Below, in pieces: positions 37,209-48,759 of a stretch of DNA of 64,000 nt. Each line of letters starts with the position of its first letter. Positions within the stretch are counted from its first letter, which is position 1. Under the pieces are notes generated by a model. That model was given only the letters and a program-made list of their open reading frames with translations, ran no database searches and had not been told where the DNA came from. Both the position numbers and the translations under genes were made by a program. The DNA comes from Phycomyces blakesleeanus NRRL 1555(-) (lineage: Eukaryota; Mucoromycota; Mucoromycetes; Mucorales; Phycomycetaceae). The stretch is taken from assembly GCF_001638985.1 (NCBI RefSeq), contig NW_017265139.1, positions 1,674,001-1,738,000 on the forward strand, in the 5' to 3' direction.

Positions 37209-38323
37209 CTATATAGGAAGGAGAGAAGTCGCTCTTCTTCCAATGTAGGAGGTACCGTATCTTAGAGTTGAAATTCCACCAGGAATATATGATCCAAAAT
37301 ACCTTATTATGAAAGAGACAAACAAATATAACAAGAAATAATGGATTAAATGTTGTGCCCATCGAACGTTGTAATGCTCATCCATAAAGAGAACAATAGT
37401 AATAACAGTAATACTTACCAGACAAGAGCGATTAACTGACAGACTGCAAATATAATTGTAGGAATAGTTTTACGAGCCTAATGATATTTGAAACCACAGA
37501 TCAATATTATAGCTTCCAATCACACGCCCATTATCTATTCACAAAAATACTGACCCCAATAGAGAAATATAGTGTCAGGCCCATTGTTCCGAGATATGAA
37601 CAAGTGAATGGGAGTCTTTCCACAGATATCATGTGGCAGAGATGAGACCAAGGGCCACGCAACATGGCAATACTAACAAGAATCAAGATACTACCCACTA
37701 TATATGCATATACATTTATCCACCAGGACAAAAGATCTTAGTACATACATTCACACTATAGATCAATCTTGTCTCATAGTTGATTCTTACATGTAAATGT
37801 AGCAGCGAATTTTCCAGGGAATATTGCCAAAACTGGAAGGAACAAAAAAAAGGCCTGGACAACGAATGAACAAAGGAATACACACACACACACAACAACC
37901 AAATAGAGTCGTGCTTTCATAAAGTTATATATTAATATTAGTAATATCTTACCAAAAAGAAGCATGCAATTCCTAGTGCAAGGCAGAGTGCACAAGCCAT
38001 AACTCTCTGAAATTATTATCTGTCTTCAGTATAATCATTCTTTACTTGTTTCCCATGGATGCTTTACTTGCCTCTACACGTGACATTTGATACCATGGTT
38101 CTTCTTCTTCCTCACTATTTAATCCAATGGGAACATAATCTTGGACCGTTGATGTGACATTAGAGAACATGTTGGATGCTTTGTTTCGGATTGATGCAAA
38201 AGGCGAGCTTTCATTGGCTGCCTGGTTTGCCTGGTTTGCAGCAGGAAGCGAGATGGGAGATGACCTTGCGACATTGAAGTTTCTGAGCGAGTTACGGAAT
38301 GTATTTTCTGTTGTATTAGACAT
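37209..38323 (-). CDS. SFT2: SFT2-like Golgi vesicle transport protein
   Basis: Exons 38323-38072, 38006-37953, 37854-37791, 37697-37555, 37477-37419 and 37302-37209 give 221 aa. A polar N-terminus of ~80 residues is followed by MSRVERVMACALCLALG, then four hydrophobic segments: an FFLFLP segment; LGSILILVSIAMLRGPWSHL; LPFTCSYLGTMGLTLYFSIG; and TIIFAVCQLIALVWYFGSYIPGG. This is the Got1/SFT2 family order, and the short GISTLRYG tail is typical of fungal members. SFT2 acts in retrograde and endosome-to-Golgi vesicle fusion. Intron 1 (38007-38071) needs a GC donor (GAG|GCAAGT) to give SRVE-RVMAC; reading on without splicing meets a TAA. Exons of 54-64 nt are short but all in phase. Confidence 0.88.
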
Positions 38324-39536
38324 ATTGTTTTTCTTTATTTTATGTTATTTGTGATCCCTATGATTGTAAAGAAAAAGAAGATATATATGCTTGCTTCGTT
38401 CTTTCTTTTTTTTTTTTTTAAAAAAATAGCAATCTTATATGCCCGTCTTTAACTATCGGCATTTCTTTATGTGACTGGCGGCTGTATTGTCTGTCCATAT
38501 AAGAAAGTACAAAAGAAAAAAATATAGAACACAATTTCGCTGATCTGGGTAAGATCGCACTAGTACTATATAAACTATAAGTATTTTAAATAAAAGTTGT
38601 GAGTGTAAATAATATTCTGATAAGCTTCAACTACAGTATTTTTCTTAGTACTGAATCTTGGTAGTTATTAAGGTATTTTTTTAATACAGAGAATATTCAT
38701 TGCTGTAACTGCTCATGTTTCCAAGAAACTGTTATTAGTACCAAGGTGAATCTTTGCTTATTTCAGATCAGCCAGTCATTTATTACACAAGCATTATCAT
38801 CATTATATTTGTGTCTTAATAATTATAAAAATAAAATAAAAATAAGCGACTAGTTAATATTTGTAGCTATAATAAAGGTGGAGTTTCTCATCATTTTTTT
38901 GGACGGGTATTCACCGATAGTTTGTATATGATCCATTTTGCTTATAATTAAATACACATATATGGATATTATTATTATCAGAAAGATTATTTGCTAAGCC
39001 AAAGAATATTTCTTATACGAATTAAAGAAAAGGACAAGCATCCAAAGAATTGTGTAACAATACATCTTAAATTGCTATTTTTTGAGGATTAGTGCTTAAT
39101 TTCGTTAATATGCTTTTAGCTGAAGGTGATCAGTCTCACAAATGTTTGAATATTTTAAACAGTTTGCTTGATAATCCAAATATCTGGTTGGATCACCACA
39201 GCAAATAAATATACTTTGCACTGAATCAATGGTGGAGATCCATATTTTGTGTATCTGCCCTTCTATAATTGGTTTGCAGCACAAACATGGCTTCTTGTGA
39301 TCCAATAACCAAAAGACCTGAGAATCTGGTTGGTGCATTTATGAGTGGAATGAAGTGGAGTGAAGAACTGTGGAGTACTGTGGAGCGGAAGGGAAAAAGC
39401 CTTGTCAGTATAATGTGACTTGCTTTCCTTTCAAACACTTTTCGGTCCCTTTTTCCTGAAATAAAATAAAATAAAATAAAAAGATTAATCTTTTTCCCAG
39501 CCTACAACACAAAAAGAAAAGCAAAGAATCTTCATT
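38324..39536. other. Divergent intergenic region, no gene seen
   Basis: Shared 5' region of SFT2-like and the Alb1-like gene. Minus-strand frames 39105-39438 have no recognisable motif and no splice support. Confidence 0.45.
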
Positions 39537-40127
39537 ATGGGTGGAAAGAACAACATTAACAAGAGTAAGTTAAATCTCATGAACAAAAAACCTAAACCTA
39601 TATTAATAAACTATGTCTCTATCAAAAACAACAACAACGAATAATAGTTAGAGGTCCTACAAACGAAAAGACAAAGCGCATTGCTAGAGGTATTGCCAAG
39701 TCTAAATCCAAGTATGCCCCTGCAATCACCTGTGTCAATGTCCGTTCCAAGAAGAAGCAGAGACAATTCGAGAAGGCCGTCTCCAATGTAAGATCTAAAT
39801 GCAACTTTACTAGACTAGATTAGATTAGACCAAATGGACAATTCCACAAATGTCAAACTAAATAATATACATTCTACTTTACAGGAAAAGAAATTGTTGG
39901 CTAAAATGGGCGTAATTGAGTATGTTCCTGAAGAGGAGATGAATGGTAAGTTGAATCTTTATTCAATTTGTGTGTGTGTGCCCGATTGTTAATTGTAATT
40001 TTGGAATTGTGTTATAGACGTTGTTAAGGTGTCACCAGAGATGCAGAGAATCAGCACCGAGATTGCCCCTGAGTTGTTGGCTGCTGCTGCTGCTGGCCAT
40101 GGTACTACCTTGGGTGGTCCTCAATAA
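39537..40127 (+). CDS. Small basic protein, Alb1-like ribosome biogenesis candidate
   Basis: Exons 39537-39564, 39648-39787, 39885-39945 and 40018-40127 give 112 aa with all joins GT-AG and in phase. The sequence starts MGGKNNINKIRGPTNEK, continues with a Lys/Arg-rich core KTKRIARGIAKSKS and VRSKKKQRQFEKAV, then KKLLAKMGVIEYVPEEEM, and ends in an Ala/Gly-rich tail (LLAAAAAGHG). The basic nuclear-type core and the VRSKKKxRxxEK pattern resemble the Alb1 family, a pre-60S shuttling factor in yeast, but the match is from memory and short. The four-exon structure with correct phases supports a real gene; the function is tentative. Confidence 0.7.
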
Positions 40128-40974
40128 GATGCAGATCATACCGCATATTTTACTCTTGGTGTCTAATTTCCCTTTTATCATTATTATTTGTGTTCTGTCA
40201 TCAACTATCTCTTCATTAACGACTCCAAGATGAAAAACAAAAAACAAAAAACCAAGACAAACTTTCTGTATATAAAATGTTTCTTTTCTTATATCTCTTC
40301 ACCTCTCTCTCTTATCTGCACAAATAGAAGATAAAGTAACCCACTGAAGATACTCAATGTTGAACCAAAGTCACGTGCATAAAGTGAACCAACCTTTTAT
40401 TACTGCATTTTCATAAAGAGGAAGAAAATATTTGCTTAATTCTAAGAAATTGTTTGGTTATTTGCCAAATATACTATTGTTAATATTGTATTCGTATTAA
40501 GTTAAATCATGGACTTATATAATAAATCAATTGGTAGACAAGAAGTATATATCTTCAGCTCGTTAAAATCTACACACTCAACAATATTGGTGAAACGAAA
40601 AGAAGAAAAAGTCATTTGTCAAAATTTCGTACTTCGTTTGAACTCCACCTGCATTCTCCCATTTTTTACTTATTTTATTTCGTTCTCCCTCTTTGCCCCT
40701 CCACACTCCTCCCCTTTCCTTTCTCTCTCTTTTTTACTCTCTCGCTTTCACTCACACACACTCTCTCTTTTTATCTCTCCTTTTATTTTAACTTTTTGGT
40801 TTTCTCATCTTGCTTAATGCTGACCGAGTCCTACGCGCAAATACAAGTCACAGAGGACACGAGTAAAACAGGGAAACAGAAAGGTTAGCATATTACTATG
40901 CATCCTCTTCTTTTTTCTTTTCTTCTCCGCCCAAAGATCATCATAAACTCATCCATCTCAAAATAAAATAAAAC
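40128..40974. other. Intergenic with upstream ORF candidate
   Basis: 3' region of the Alb1-like gene, then the CT-rich leader of the FHA gene. A short frame starting ATG at 40817 ends near a possible donor (40883) and may be a leader exon or upstream ORF; it does not join in frame to the FHA gene. Confidence 0.4.
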
Positions 40975-41535
40975 ATGACTCTCTCTTTAGCTTCTACAAT
41001 GCCGACAAAAAACTCAACACGATCCCAAGTACCCACAAATACACTCATCCTTCAGTCTCGCAACAATACGTTCCAGACGAAGATGCTTGAGCTAAGAGAA
41101 AAGGTTCATTTGAAGATCGGACGCCAAATCTCTTCAAAGACACCACCCGGCCCACTCAACGGCTATTTCGATTCCAAAGTGCTGTCCAGAGCCCACGCAG
41201 AATTATGGTCGGACAAGGGCAAAGTAAGCCATGCCATCGAACATGGCAGGCATTAACCATCAATGTCCTAACCATATTATAATTACAATTGTTTATTTTA
41301 TTTTTAAAAAAAAAGGTCTACATCAAGGACGTCAAATCTAGTAATGGCACGTTCTTGAATAGTCTCAGACTATCGCCTGAAAACGAGGAAAGTGTACCAA
41401 TAGAGCTGCAAACAGGCGATGAATTAGAGTTTGGAATCGATATAACTAATGATGATGGCTCTGGTAAGAATCAAGATCTATACACAAAAGAAGCTTACAC
41501 CCCATATATACATATTTATGTGGGTCTGTGTGGTA

Positions 41536-41573
<38 letters not shown>

Positions 41574-42943
41574 TTTGTTTCTCTCGTAGTATTGTATCAT
41601 AAAGTTGCGTGCGATGTTCATCTATTCTCTACACCGTTGTCTCAGGTGGACACAGCAATTACACAAGAATTAAATATGCCTATGAGTAACGGCTACAGCC
41701 AAGGATATTCGGATATTCCAGTATGTGATCATAATCGATAATCAATCTTGATCTAGAGACACATTTTTTTATTAATATTAATCTCTTCTATCTCCACGTG
41801 TGAATATTTGTGTAGAAACTACAGCGTAAATCGTCTTCTTGTTCCGTTTCTTCCGTTTCTACAATTTCTTCTGCCAACGATATTAATGTTTCAGCAGCGG
41901 TTCCACCAACAACAGGAAAACGATCCCGCCATTGGGAACTTTTGCTGACAAAATTACAAGTAAGTATATTTTATAATAATACTATGCATTCCACCCCCTT
42001 TCATCCACAAATACTTTGGAGCCACGTGCGTGATTATGTGTGGCTTTAATTCGAGATAGGCTCACCAGCCCTTGTTATAAAAACAAGCCATTTGAGACTA
42101 TTTGTTAGCTTATATATTACAAGTATTATTATTTTTGGTAATAAATGGCAATAGCTTATTAATTAACCAATCCATTAATTAATTACTAGGGGGAATTGCA
42201 AAGAGCAAAGGAAGTTGGAAATGAGCTGGCATCGATGAAAGAGTCTGTACTGGATGTAGACAAAATATTTAATGAAGACAAATTAAAGAAATCTGTAAGT
42301 TTTATCTTTTTTTCTTCTAAATTAATACCATGTACTTGATTAAACATAGTGCTTACACATGTGTACGTATTCTGCAGGATGAGCACAATATTCTTTTGCA
42401 ACAACAATTAGCCAAATCAGCGGCTCAATTAGCATCTTATGCAGAAAAATGTAGACAACAAGAGCGTGCTCTTTTATCAGCAAATCAAGAATTACATAAT
42501 CGGCAACAAACAATAAGAGCTATGGAGAAGGAAGGTTATAGAAACGACTCAGAAAACAATCGGTCTGAGACCAAGCAGAATCGATGGCAAAGCGAAGAAG
42601 CTCAATTGGAATTCGAGAAAGAAAAGATAAGGCTAAACAAAGCTTTGGTGGCTAAGGAAGTCGAGTGCATAGATTTGAAAAGTATGTGTATTGAGCTGGA
42701 GAAACAAAACCGGAGACTCGAGAAAATCGTTAATGGGCAGTCTAGTTCTAAAGATTTGGCGGGGGCACTACAGGTAAGATTCTGTTGTAGATGCTTTATA
42801 TACTCTTTTAATTGCATTTGATCGATTCTCATTTTATTTACATTAAGCTACCCGGAGTATTAGGTCTAATTGGGCTTATGATTGGCATTATTGCATTTCT
42901 TGTATATCGGATAATCAGCACACCACAATATACCACACCATAA
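40975..42943 (+). CDS. Tail-anchored FHA/coiled-coil protein (SLMAP/Far10-like, STRIPAK type)
   Basis: Exons 40975-41223, 41316-41463, 41590-41720, 41816-41959, 42190-42294, 42378-42773 and 42848-42943 give 422 aa, all in phase. An FHA domain occupies about residues 20-140: VHLKIGRQ, then SKVLSRAHAELW, VYIKDVKSSNGTFLN and LQTGDELEFG contain the conserved GR, SR.HA and NGTF positions for phosphothreonine binding. A Ser-rich linker and long coiled coil follow (QQQLAKSAAQLASYAEKCRQ onward). The last ~30 residues form one hydrophobic segment (LPGVLGLIGLMIGIIAFLVY) with a short lumenal end, a tail anchor. This order matches SLMAP in animals and Far9/Far10 in yeast, the ER/nuclear-envelope arm of the STRIPAK phosphatase complex. 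A second in-frame Met eight codons in could also start it. Confidence 0.85.
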
Positions 42944-43538
42944 CACAACATAAAATAAATACATAAATAAACAATAATAATAGTAATATATACATACATA
43001 TATACGTGTATGTGTGTGTAGTGTGTGTAGTGTGTATAAGTATATAAGAAATTAAAGAATAATCGGTCGTTTACTCCTAATCGTCTCATTTTAAACAACG
43101 CCATTCATTTTAGCCTGGCTATAATTTTGAATGATGTACAAGTTAAAGAGACCAAGGAATTCTCTCTGTGTGTATGTGGCGGCCATTTTGTGCAATTGGT
43201 ATGACGGTATTTATCCCTGCCGCATGCCAACAGCAAATATCCTTCTTTGGAGAAAGAGTTTATAAGTGCCTATAGACGATACTTTATTTAATACATAATT
43301 ATTAGCACTTCAATACAATGTGTGAGGCTGTATTTGTTTTTAATAAAAAACGTTATCTTTTTTAATAGAAAATGCTGACTATTAAAGAGGTATTTATATT
43401 ACATGAGAGAGAACACTAAAAAAAGTATGTAAAGATGGTTCTATCGAGGTAAGAGGATCATGAAGAGAATAATATAAAAGAAAAAACATTTGTTGTATGG
43501 CCCTCTTTTTCTATCATTTGGTCTCTAGATCTTTTTTT
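42944..43538. other. Convergent 3' spacer, no gene seen
   Basis: AT-rich, with GTGTGTAGTGTGTGTAG near 43010-43035. No coding signal. Confidence 0.45.
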
Positions 43539-45378
43539 TTAACCAATGATCTGAACCTTTATGGCTCCGTCACGGCCCTCCTTTACGTGCTGGAATGCCT
43601 TGACAGCATCTTTGAGCGGGTAGGAGTGTGTGATCAATGGCTTGACATTGACAATTCCAGAAGAAATCATTCTAACTGCAGTGGGGTATCTACACAAAAC
43701 AAAAAAAAAAGATTTAGTGACAAGAACCTTTTGTGTTTACAAAAACATCAATTTAGACTTACGTCTATTTAAAGTCCCAGAACAAACATGGATGTTTATT
43801 ATTTATATATAGAAACACACGCAAGATATAATGGTTGTGGGTTAGTTAGCTCATCAGTTGTTGTCTAAGAACACTTTTTAAATATGACTTACGTTGGAGT
43901 ATCTGAAGATACCTCTGATGTCAACTTCTCTGGAGGAAACTTCAGAAATAGGGATAGATTGAACAGAAGCACCCATGCCAACCAAAATGACACAACCGCC
44001 ATTCTTAGCCAGCTGTAACATATAAAATTTAAGAAGAGAAAGTTAGACCAATGACCTAACTTTTCTTCTACTCATGCACAAACATCATTTAATCTAAAAT
44101 ACTTGCCAAAATGGACATCTGGACACATGTCTCTGCACCACTGCAGTCAATAACCACATCAGCGGGCTCCTCAGTCTTTAAGATGGCCTGGGCCATGCGA
44201 CGGGAGAACTCAATGTTGGGCTCACCAGGGGTTGATCTCTCGAGAAGTACCTGAGAATCAGTGTAGTAGGTCTTTGCAAAAGCAAGTCTTGAAGGGACAA
44301 GGTCTGTAATACACACATGGTATGAGTTTATTATTCTTTCTATACTCTTCTTTTCTCTCTCTCTCTCTCTCTCTCTTGGAACTTTGTCAAACCATAGACT
44401 GTATACTTGCCTGCAATAGTGACGTGACCTGCACCAGCGGCTTTTGCTGCTGCTGCACACAAAAGACCAACGGGACCAGCACCAAAGATGAATACACGAT
44501 GACCGGATTGAATGTTACCACGTCTAGCAGCGTGGATTCCGACCGACAAAGGCTCAATTAAAGCACCCTCTTCAATTGAAACGTTTTCAGGTAGCCTAAA
44601 ATAAATACAGCAATACTTAACCCATCTGAACAATACCCTAAAAAACGATCCTGATTTAACCAGAGATACTTACTTGTAGCAAAAATCGGCAGGGTGACGG
44701 TAGTAGTTGCAGAGGGTACCATCATAAGGAGGAGTGGCCGCACTAAAGAAATTGCAGTTATTAGTTAGGCTCAAATATATACATATCAACCTTCAACTTT
44801 CCACTATATTATATTATCCTGACAACTATTTGTTATAACCCTCTTCTTTACTTACAAGACCATATCAGGACAGAGGTTATAGCGACCAGTTTTGCAATAG
44901 TCGCACATTCTACATCCAGCTCCGGGCTCAAGAGTAACGCGGTCACCAACCTTGACGTTCTTGACACCCTCACCTACGGCGGCAATTATACCTGCGGACT
45001 CATGGCCAAGGACCATGGGTTTCTCGACCTTGAAAGAGCCGATTGCACCATGTTGCCAGTAGTGAACATCGGATCCACAAATACCAGTGGCTTTGACATT
45101 GACAAGAACATCTAAATGTACGCGTTATAGATTTGGTGTTGCAAAGAAGGATATGTATTTACTTACCACCTTTACCAAGAGTGGGAATAGGGCGGTTCTC
45201 CTACAATCCATTTATAAGCTTACAGAAAATACATGCATACATAGATACACGCACACACACAAGCATATATATGGAGGTGGATGTGGATGTGTGTGATACT
45301 AGAGAGGCTACTTACCAAGACAATATCCAGAGGCTTGTTAAGGATGACTGACAAGTTTTCTTGCTTGTTAAGAGACAT
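43539..45378 (-). CDS. Sorbitol/xylitol-type zinc polyol dehydrogenase
   Basis: Exons 45378-45316, 45200-45167, 45111-44856, 44742-44674, 44595-44411, 44303-44107, 44012-43893, 43764-43763 and 43689-43539 give 358 aa. It is a medium-chain NAD-dependent polyol dehydrogenase acting on sorbitol or xylitol. Catalytic zinc ligands lie in GICGSDVHYW (Cys) and LGHESAG (His, Glu); the structural zinc cluster is CRMCDYCKTGRYNLC. CPDMVFAATPPYDG and LIEPLSVGIHAARR are family blocks, FGAGPVGLL is the Rossmann loop, and FRYSNTYPTAVRM lies near the C-terminus. Introns 5 and 6 need GC donors (GCAG|GCAAGT and TTTG|GCAAGT). The NT of SNTYP can only be made through a 2-nt exon (AC) between two introns. Substrate choice between xylitol, sorbitol and arabinitol is not decided by sequence. 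Confidence 0.9.
43763..43764 (-). other. 2-nt micro-exon (AC) of the polyol dehydrogenase
   Basis: On the minus strand the bases read TAAATAG|AC|GTAAGT. Exon 7 ends ...TCC AAC and exon 9 begins A TAC CCC. Only insertion of AC restores AAC ACA TAC CCC (N-T-Y-P), the conserved family sequence; direct joining gives an early stop. Flanking introns would be 128 and 73 nt. Confidence 0.75.
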
Positions 45379-47589
45379 TAGTAGACGGGAGAGATAGAGA
45401 AAGAGAAAGAGAGAAAAGTAAAAGGTAAATGTTTCTGTGTGTGTGTGGTTTATTATATGGTGTATCTGAGTTTCAATGACGGAAAGAGAGTGAGAGTGGG
45501 GAAAGAGGGGTTGTGCGGAGACCAACCGGGATATTTGTGTTTGAAAGACTAAAGACCAAATTGATCGTCAAATTCCCCGTCTGGAATAGCCTGTCCTACC
45601 TTTAAAGTACAAAAAAAATCTATACCTTTTATTCATTTTTTTTTTATATTTGGCGGGTCAAGAAGTATGAGATCTAATATTATACACATGGTTTTTCTTA
45701 TAAAATTTATCCGGCTCCCCTTATTAGAGTATACAAGCACTTAATTTGTCGCGAACAAGATCAATTTGGTGGCCACAGTCTACAAAATTCTAAAGTGATC
45801 AAAAAGCAATAATGGTAGCAATAAAGTTTGACCAAAAAAATAAAATAAAAGAAAGGTAAATATTAAAGTAGCCATGGCTCGATAGCTCTCGGAAAAATTA
45901 CCTTATTTAGCTTGTACTATGTATCTCGTGCAGGACACATAAATAAGTACATATATTACTCGGGATAAGTCATCGTATTTGATCAAGATCTGAGCAATAT
46001 TAGGAGAATACAGACGTGTTGTTATTACCACGTATTATGTTTAAGCGTTAGATTCGCTTTGTAAGGTACCTGTACCTTTGTACACACATTATATTTAACA
46101 TGTGAACCTTTGTATGTGTATATTAGCGTGCAGAATATTAGACTTTGTATATTATATATCTCTTAATAATGCGGTGACCCTGGGTGATCTGTTTACTAGG
46201 TCGGACAAATCAGTTAATCCCGCGAACATAGTACTAGTAAATTGATTCAGAAACATTATTCTGGGGTAAGCATCATTAAAGGTTCCTAATAAACCACAAC
46301 TAACCTGGTTACACTAAGCTTTGTTAGCTCTACAGAAGACACAATGCTTTATATCAACATCCCCTTGATATTCTCTAAGGAGCTATGAGTAGACATTTAT
46401 TTTAGCCACTATCAAACTTACTTTAACATTGTATGCACTGCTTTCGGAAACATACATTTATATCCTTTTGCACTTTACAGTATAGGAAACGAGTGGTAAT
46501 TTTGATAATAATCTTGAAAAAAGTTCTATGGTACTTTTCAAAATTGCTATCAGAATTACCACCTCCATTTTTTTCATAATGTTAGAAGCTAGCTTCAATC
46601 CCATAAAGACTGTGCTATTTAATCTGTAAAAAAAACAGTACATTTATTGTTTATCGACAAGAAGATATCGTTATTCAGAGAATATAATATTTAGCAAGTA
46701 TTATTTACACAAAGCAATTGTGCAGACACTTTTCAAAAGGTATACTTCAGTATGATCAAATCAGCCAAAAATAATTTAAAAGTATATTTATATAAACAAA
46801 AGAAAATGTTTTTTTTTAAGAAAAGATAAAAGCTCAATAAAATACACATTTTTTAATACTCCTTGAAATATTATTCTTATAATAATAAAAAAGAAGGTAT
46901 CGTATTGCTCTTTGTTATAATTTGCACATTATTATTATCGTACTGCGCGGTAGTGGTAGTGGTAGTGGTAGCTGTAGCGGAAGGTGCTTTGTAGTAATTG
47001 CAAAAATATCTTACTAAAGTTACCCATTTTTTACCATAGTGTAAAGATATGGTACTACGAAGTACTCCTTTCAAATATTATAGATCCACTTTTCCTTTTT
47101 GGTCTCTACTCGATACTTTTCTACAGCTCCCAGTTTCCCGTTACCGCCTATAGTTTCCAGTTTCCAGTTTCCAGCTTAAAATGATTAAAAAGAGTTGAAC
47201 ACTAGTACATCATCCTATTTTTAAAGATATTTAGCTACGAGACGTACGTCGTTGGATTATAACTATATATTTCTTAAAGTAAAAAGAGCTAAAAACAAAT
47301 AAAACATCTAAAGAGATAGTACAAAATTCTCTGAAAAAGTCTTGCACTTCAATTCTTTGCGCAACAAATACACTCGTTTAGAGTTGTTATATATATAGCA
47401 TGTTTTTAAAACACCCATTTTTTGATAAAAATATACAACTTCTTTGCATTTTTTAACCATGTTAATCTACAGTTTATGTGTGTGTGTGTATTTTTTTATT
47501 TTTTTTTTTGCAAAAACACCTTTATAACATGATATTTTATCTTCTTGGAAAGTAAACCTACTAGGTTTAATTTTCTTAAGACTTCAGGA
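45379..47589. other. Intergenic, no gene seen
   Basis: Starts with the GA-rich leader of the dehydrogenase (45385-45420), then AT-rich sequence. Frames 46458-46643 and 46877-47074 have no motif or splice support. TTTCCAGTTTCCAG repeats at 47128-47175. Confidence 0.45.
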
Positions 47590-48006
47590 TGAGGGCGCTA
47601 CATGATGCTCCAAGAGTTTTATGTACTTGGACTAATTTAGCATACCATAGGCAATTACAAAGTTCTTCACACCACCAGCCCAAATGTACCCCTAGACCAT
47701 CCCTGAAGCCTCTTCACCTTATATTCTTGAAAGCACATAACGTCTCCTAAATTTCTGTGTCCAAGTACATCAGACATGCACATCTCCTGCCCTAGAAGAA
47801 GCCACAAATCCGGACTCATCACCCCATATTACAAAATCCCATCGTTGTTTGGAATGACGATTTTTTTTTGTAAATTCTAACCTATTTTTGATGTTTTGTT
47901 CTTTCTCCCTTCCATCAAGTCTTTTTTTTTTGCAGTAACATAATATCGTAAGGCAAGTCATTTTTAAGTAACTGTGAGAATCATCCCTATTGATGGGTAC
48001 ATTCAA
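47590..48006 (-). pseudogene. Fossil Tc1-like transposase fragment
   Basis: The minus strand reads NRLEFTKKNRHSKQRWDFVI followed by WGDESGF (first DDE Asp block), then after stops and shifts RRRYVLSRI, YIWAGGVKNFVIAYGMLN and KYIKLLEHHVAPS, which follow the Tc1 core order. Only the central portion remains; the last catalytic acid region and terminal repeats are missing. Heavily decayed. Confidence 0.6.
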
Positions 48007-48759
48007 TAATTCCTAGATTGAGTTGCAATCACAGATAATATTGCGGTTAGGACATTATGCACAATATTTCGCAGAACTCTCAAATCACTATCATTCAAGA
48101 GAACAGGCCTTCATTCACATTTTTTTGGTCAAGTGCAAGAGCTGTTTTATTCACTCTCTCCAGATTTGCTGTTACCCTTGTGTTAAGTATATTATATTTG
48201 GATGGTATATTAGCCATGTAGATGCCAAAGTCATAAAGTCCAGCAACATTAGCTTTAATATAACCTAAAAGCTCGGAATTCTCTTTACGAGCTTATTCAG
48301 TAACTTTAGGTGAAATGAAAATATTTGATTGAGAAAAATAAAGAGAAAATAAATGAAAACAACAATGTATAATTTTTCTCAAAATCTCATTGGTGATATC
48401 CGTATATTGATTTCATGTCAGTATATGTTACTACATAGTGTGATTATTCAGAGAGAAAATATAAGTTGAGAGACTTTAATTCATAAAGTCAATTTAAGCT
48501 CGTTTTCGGTTTGTTTTATATGCTTGGTCCAAGTTAAAATTTGTATATTCAATACATCTCGAGTTTTGTACTAATTACAAATAGTTTGCATTTAATGATT
48601 ATATAAAACTTTGAATTCGTTTATGTTTTCCTGTAAAAATGATCTCTACTTCAATTTTGATTTTAATTTTTGTTTTCACCTTTAAGCCAAAAAGAAGCAG
48701 AGCCATATATGCAGAGAGGATAAATTATAAAATAAAAATACTACTTAAGATATAAGCGC
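48007..48759. other. Intergenic, no gene seen
   Basis: AT-rich 3' flank of the methyltransferase gene; no coding or repeat feature stands out. Confidence 0.4.

Noticed and set aside
40817..40888. Possible first exon of the FHA gene
   Set aside because: It ends at a weak donor (GTTAGC) and does not join in frame to the FHA exons; kept only as a possible leader or upstream ORF.
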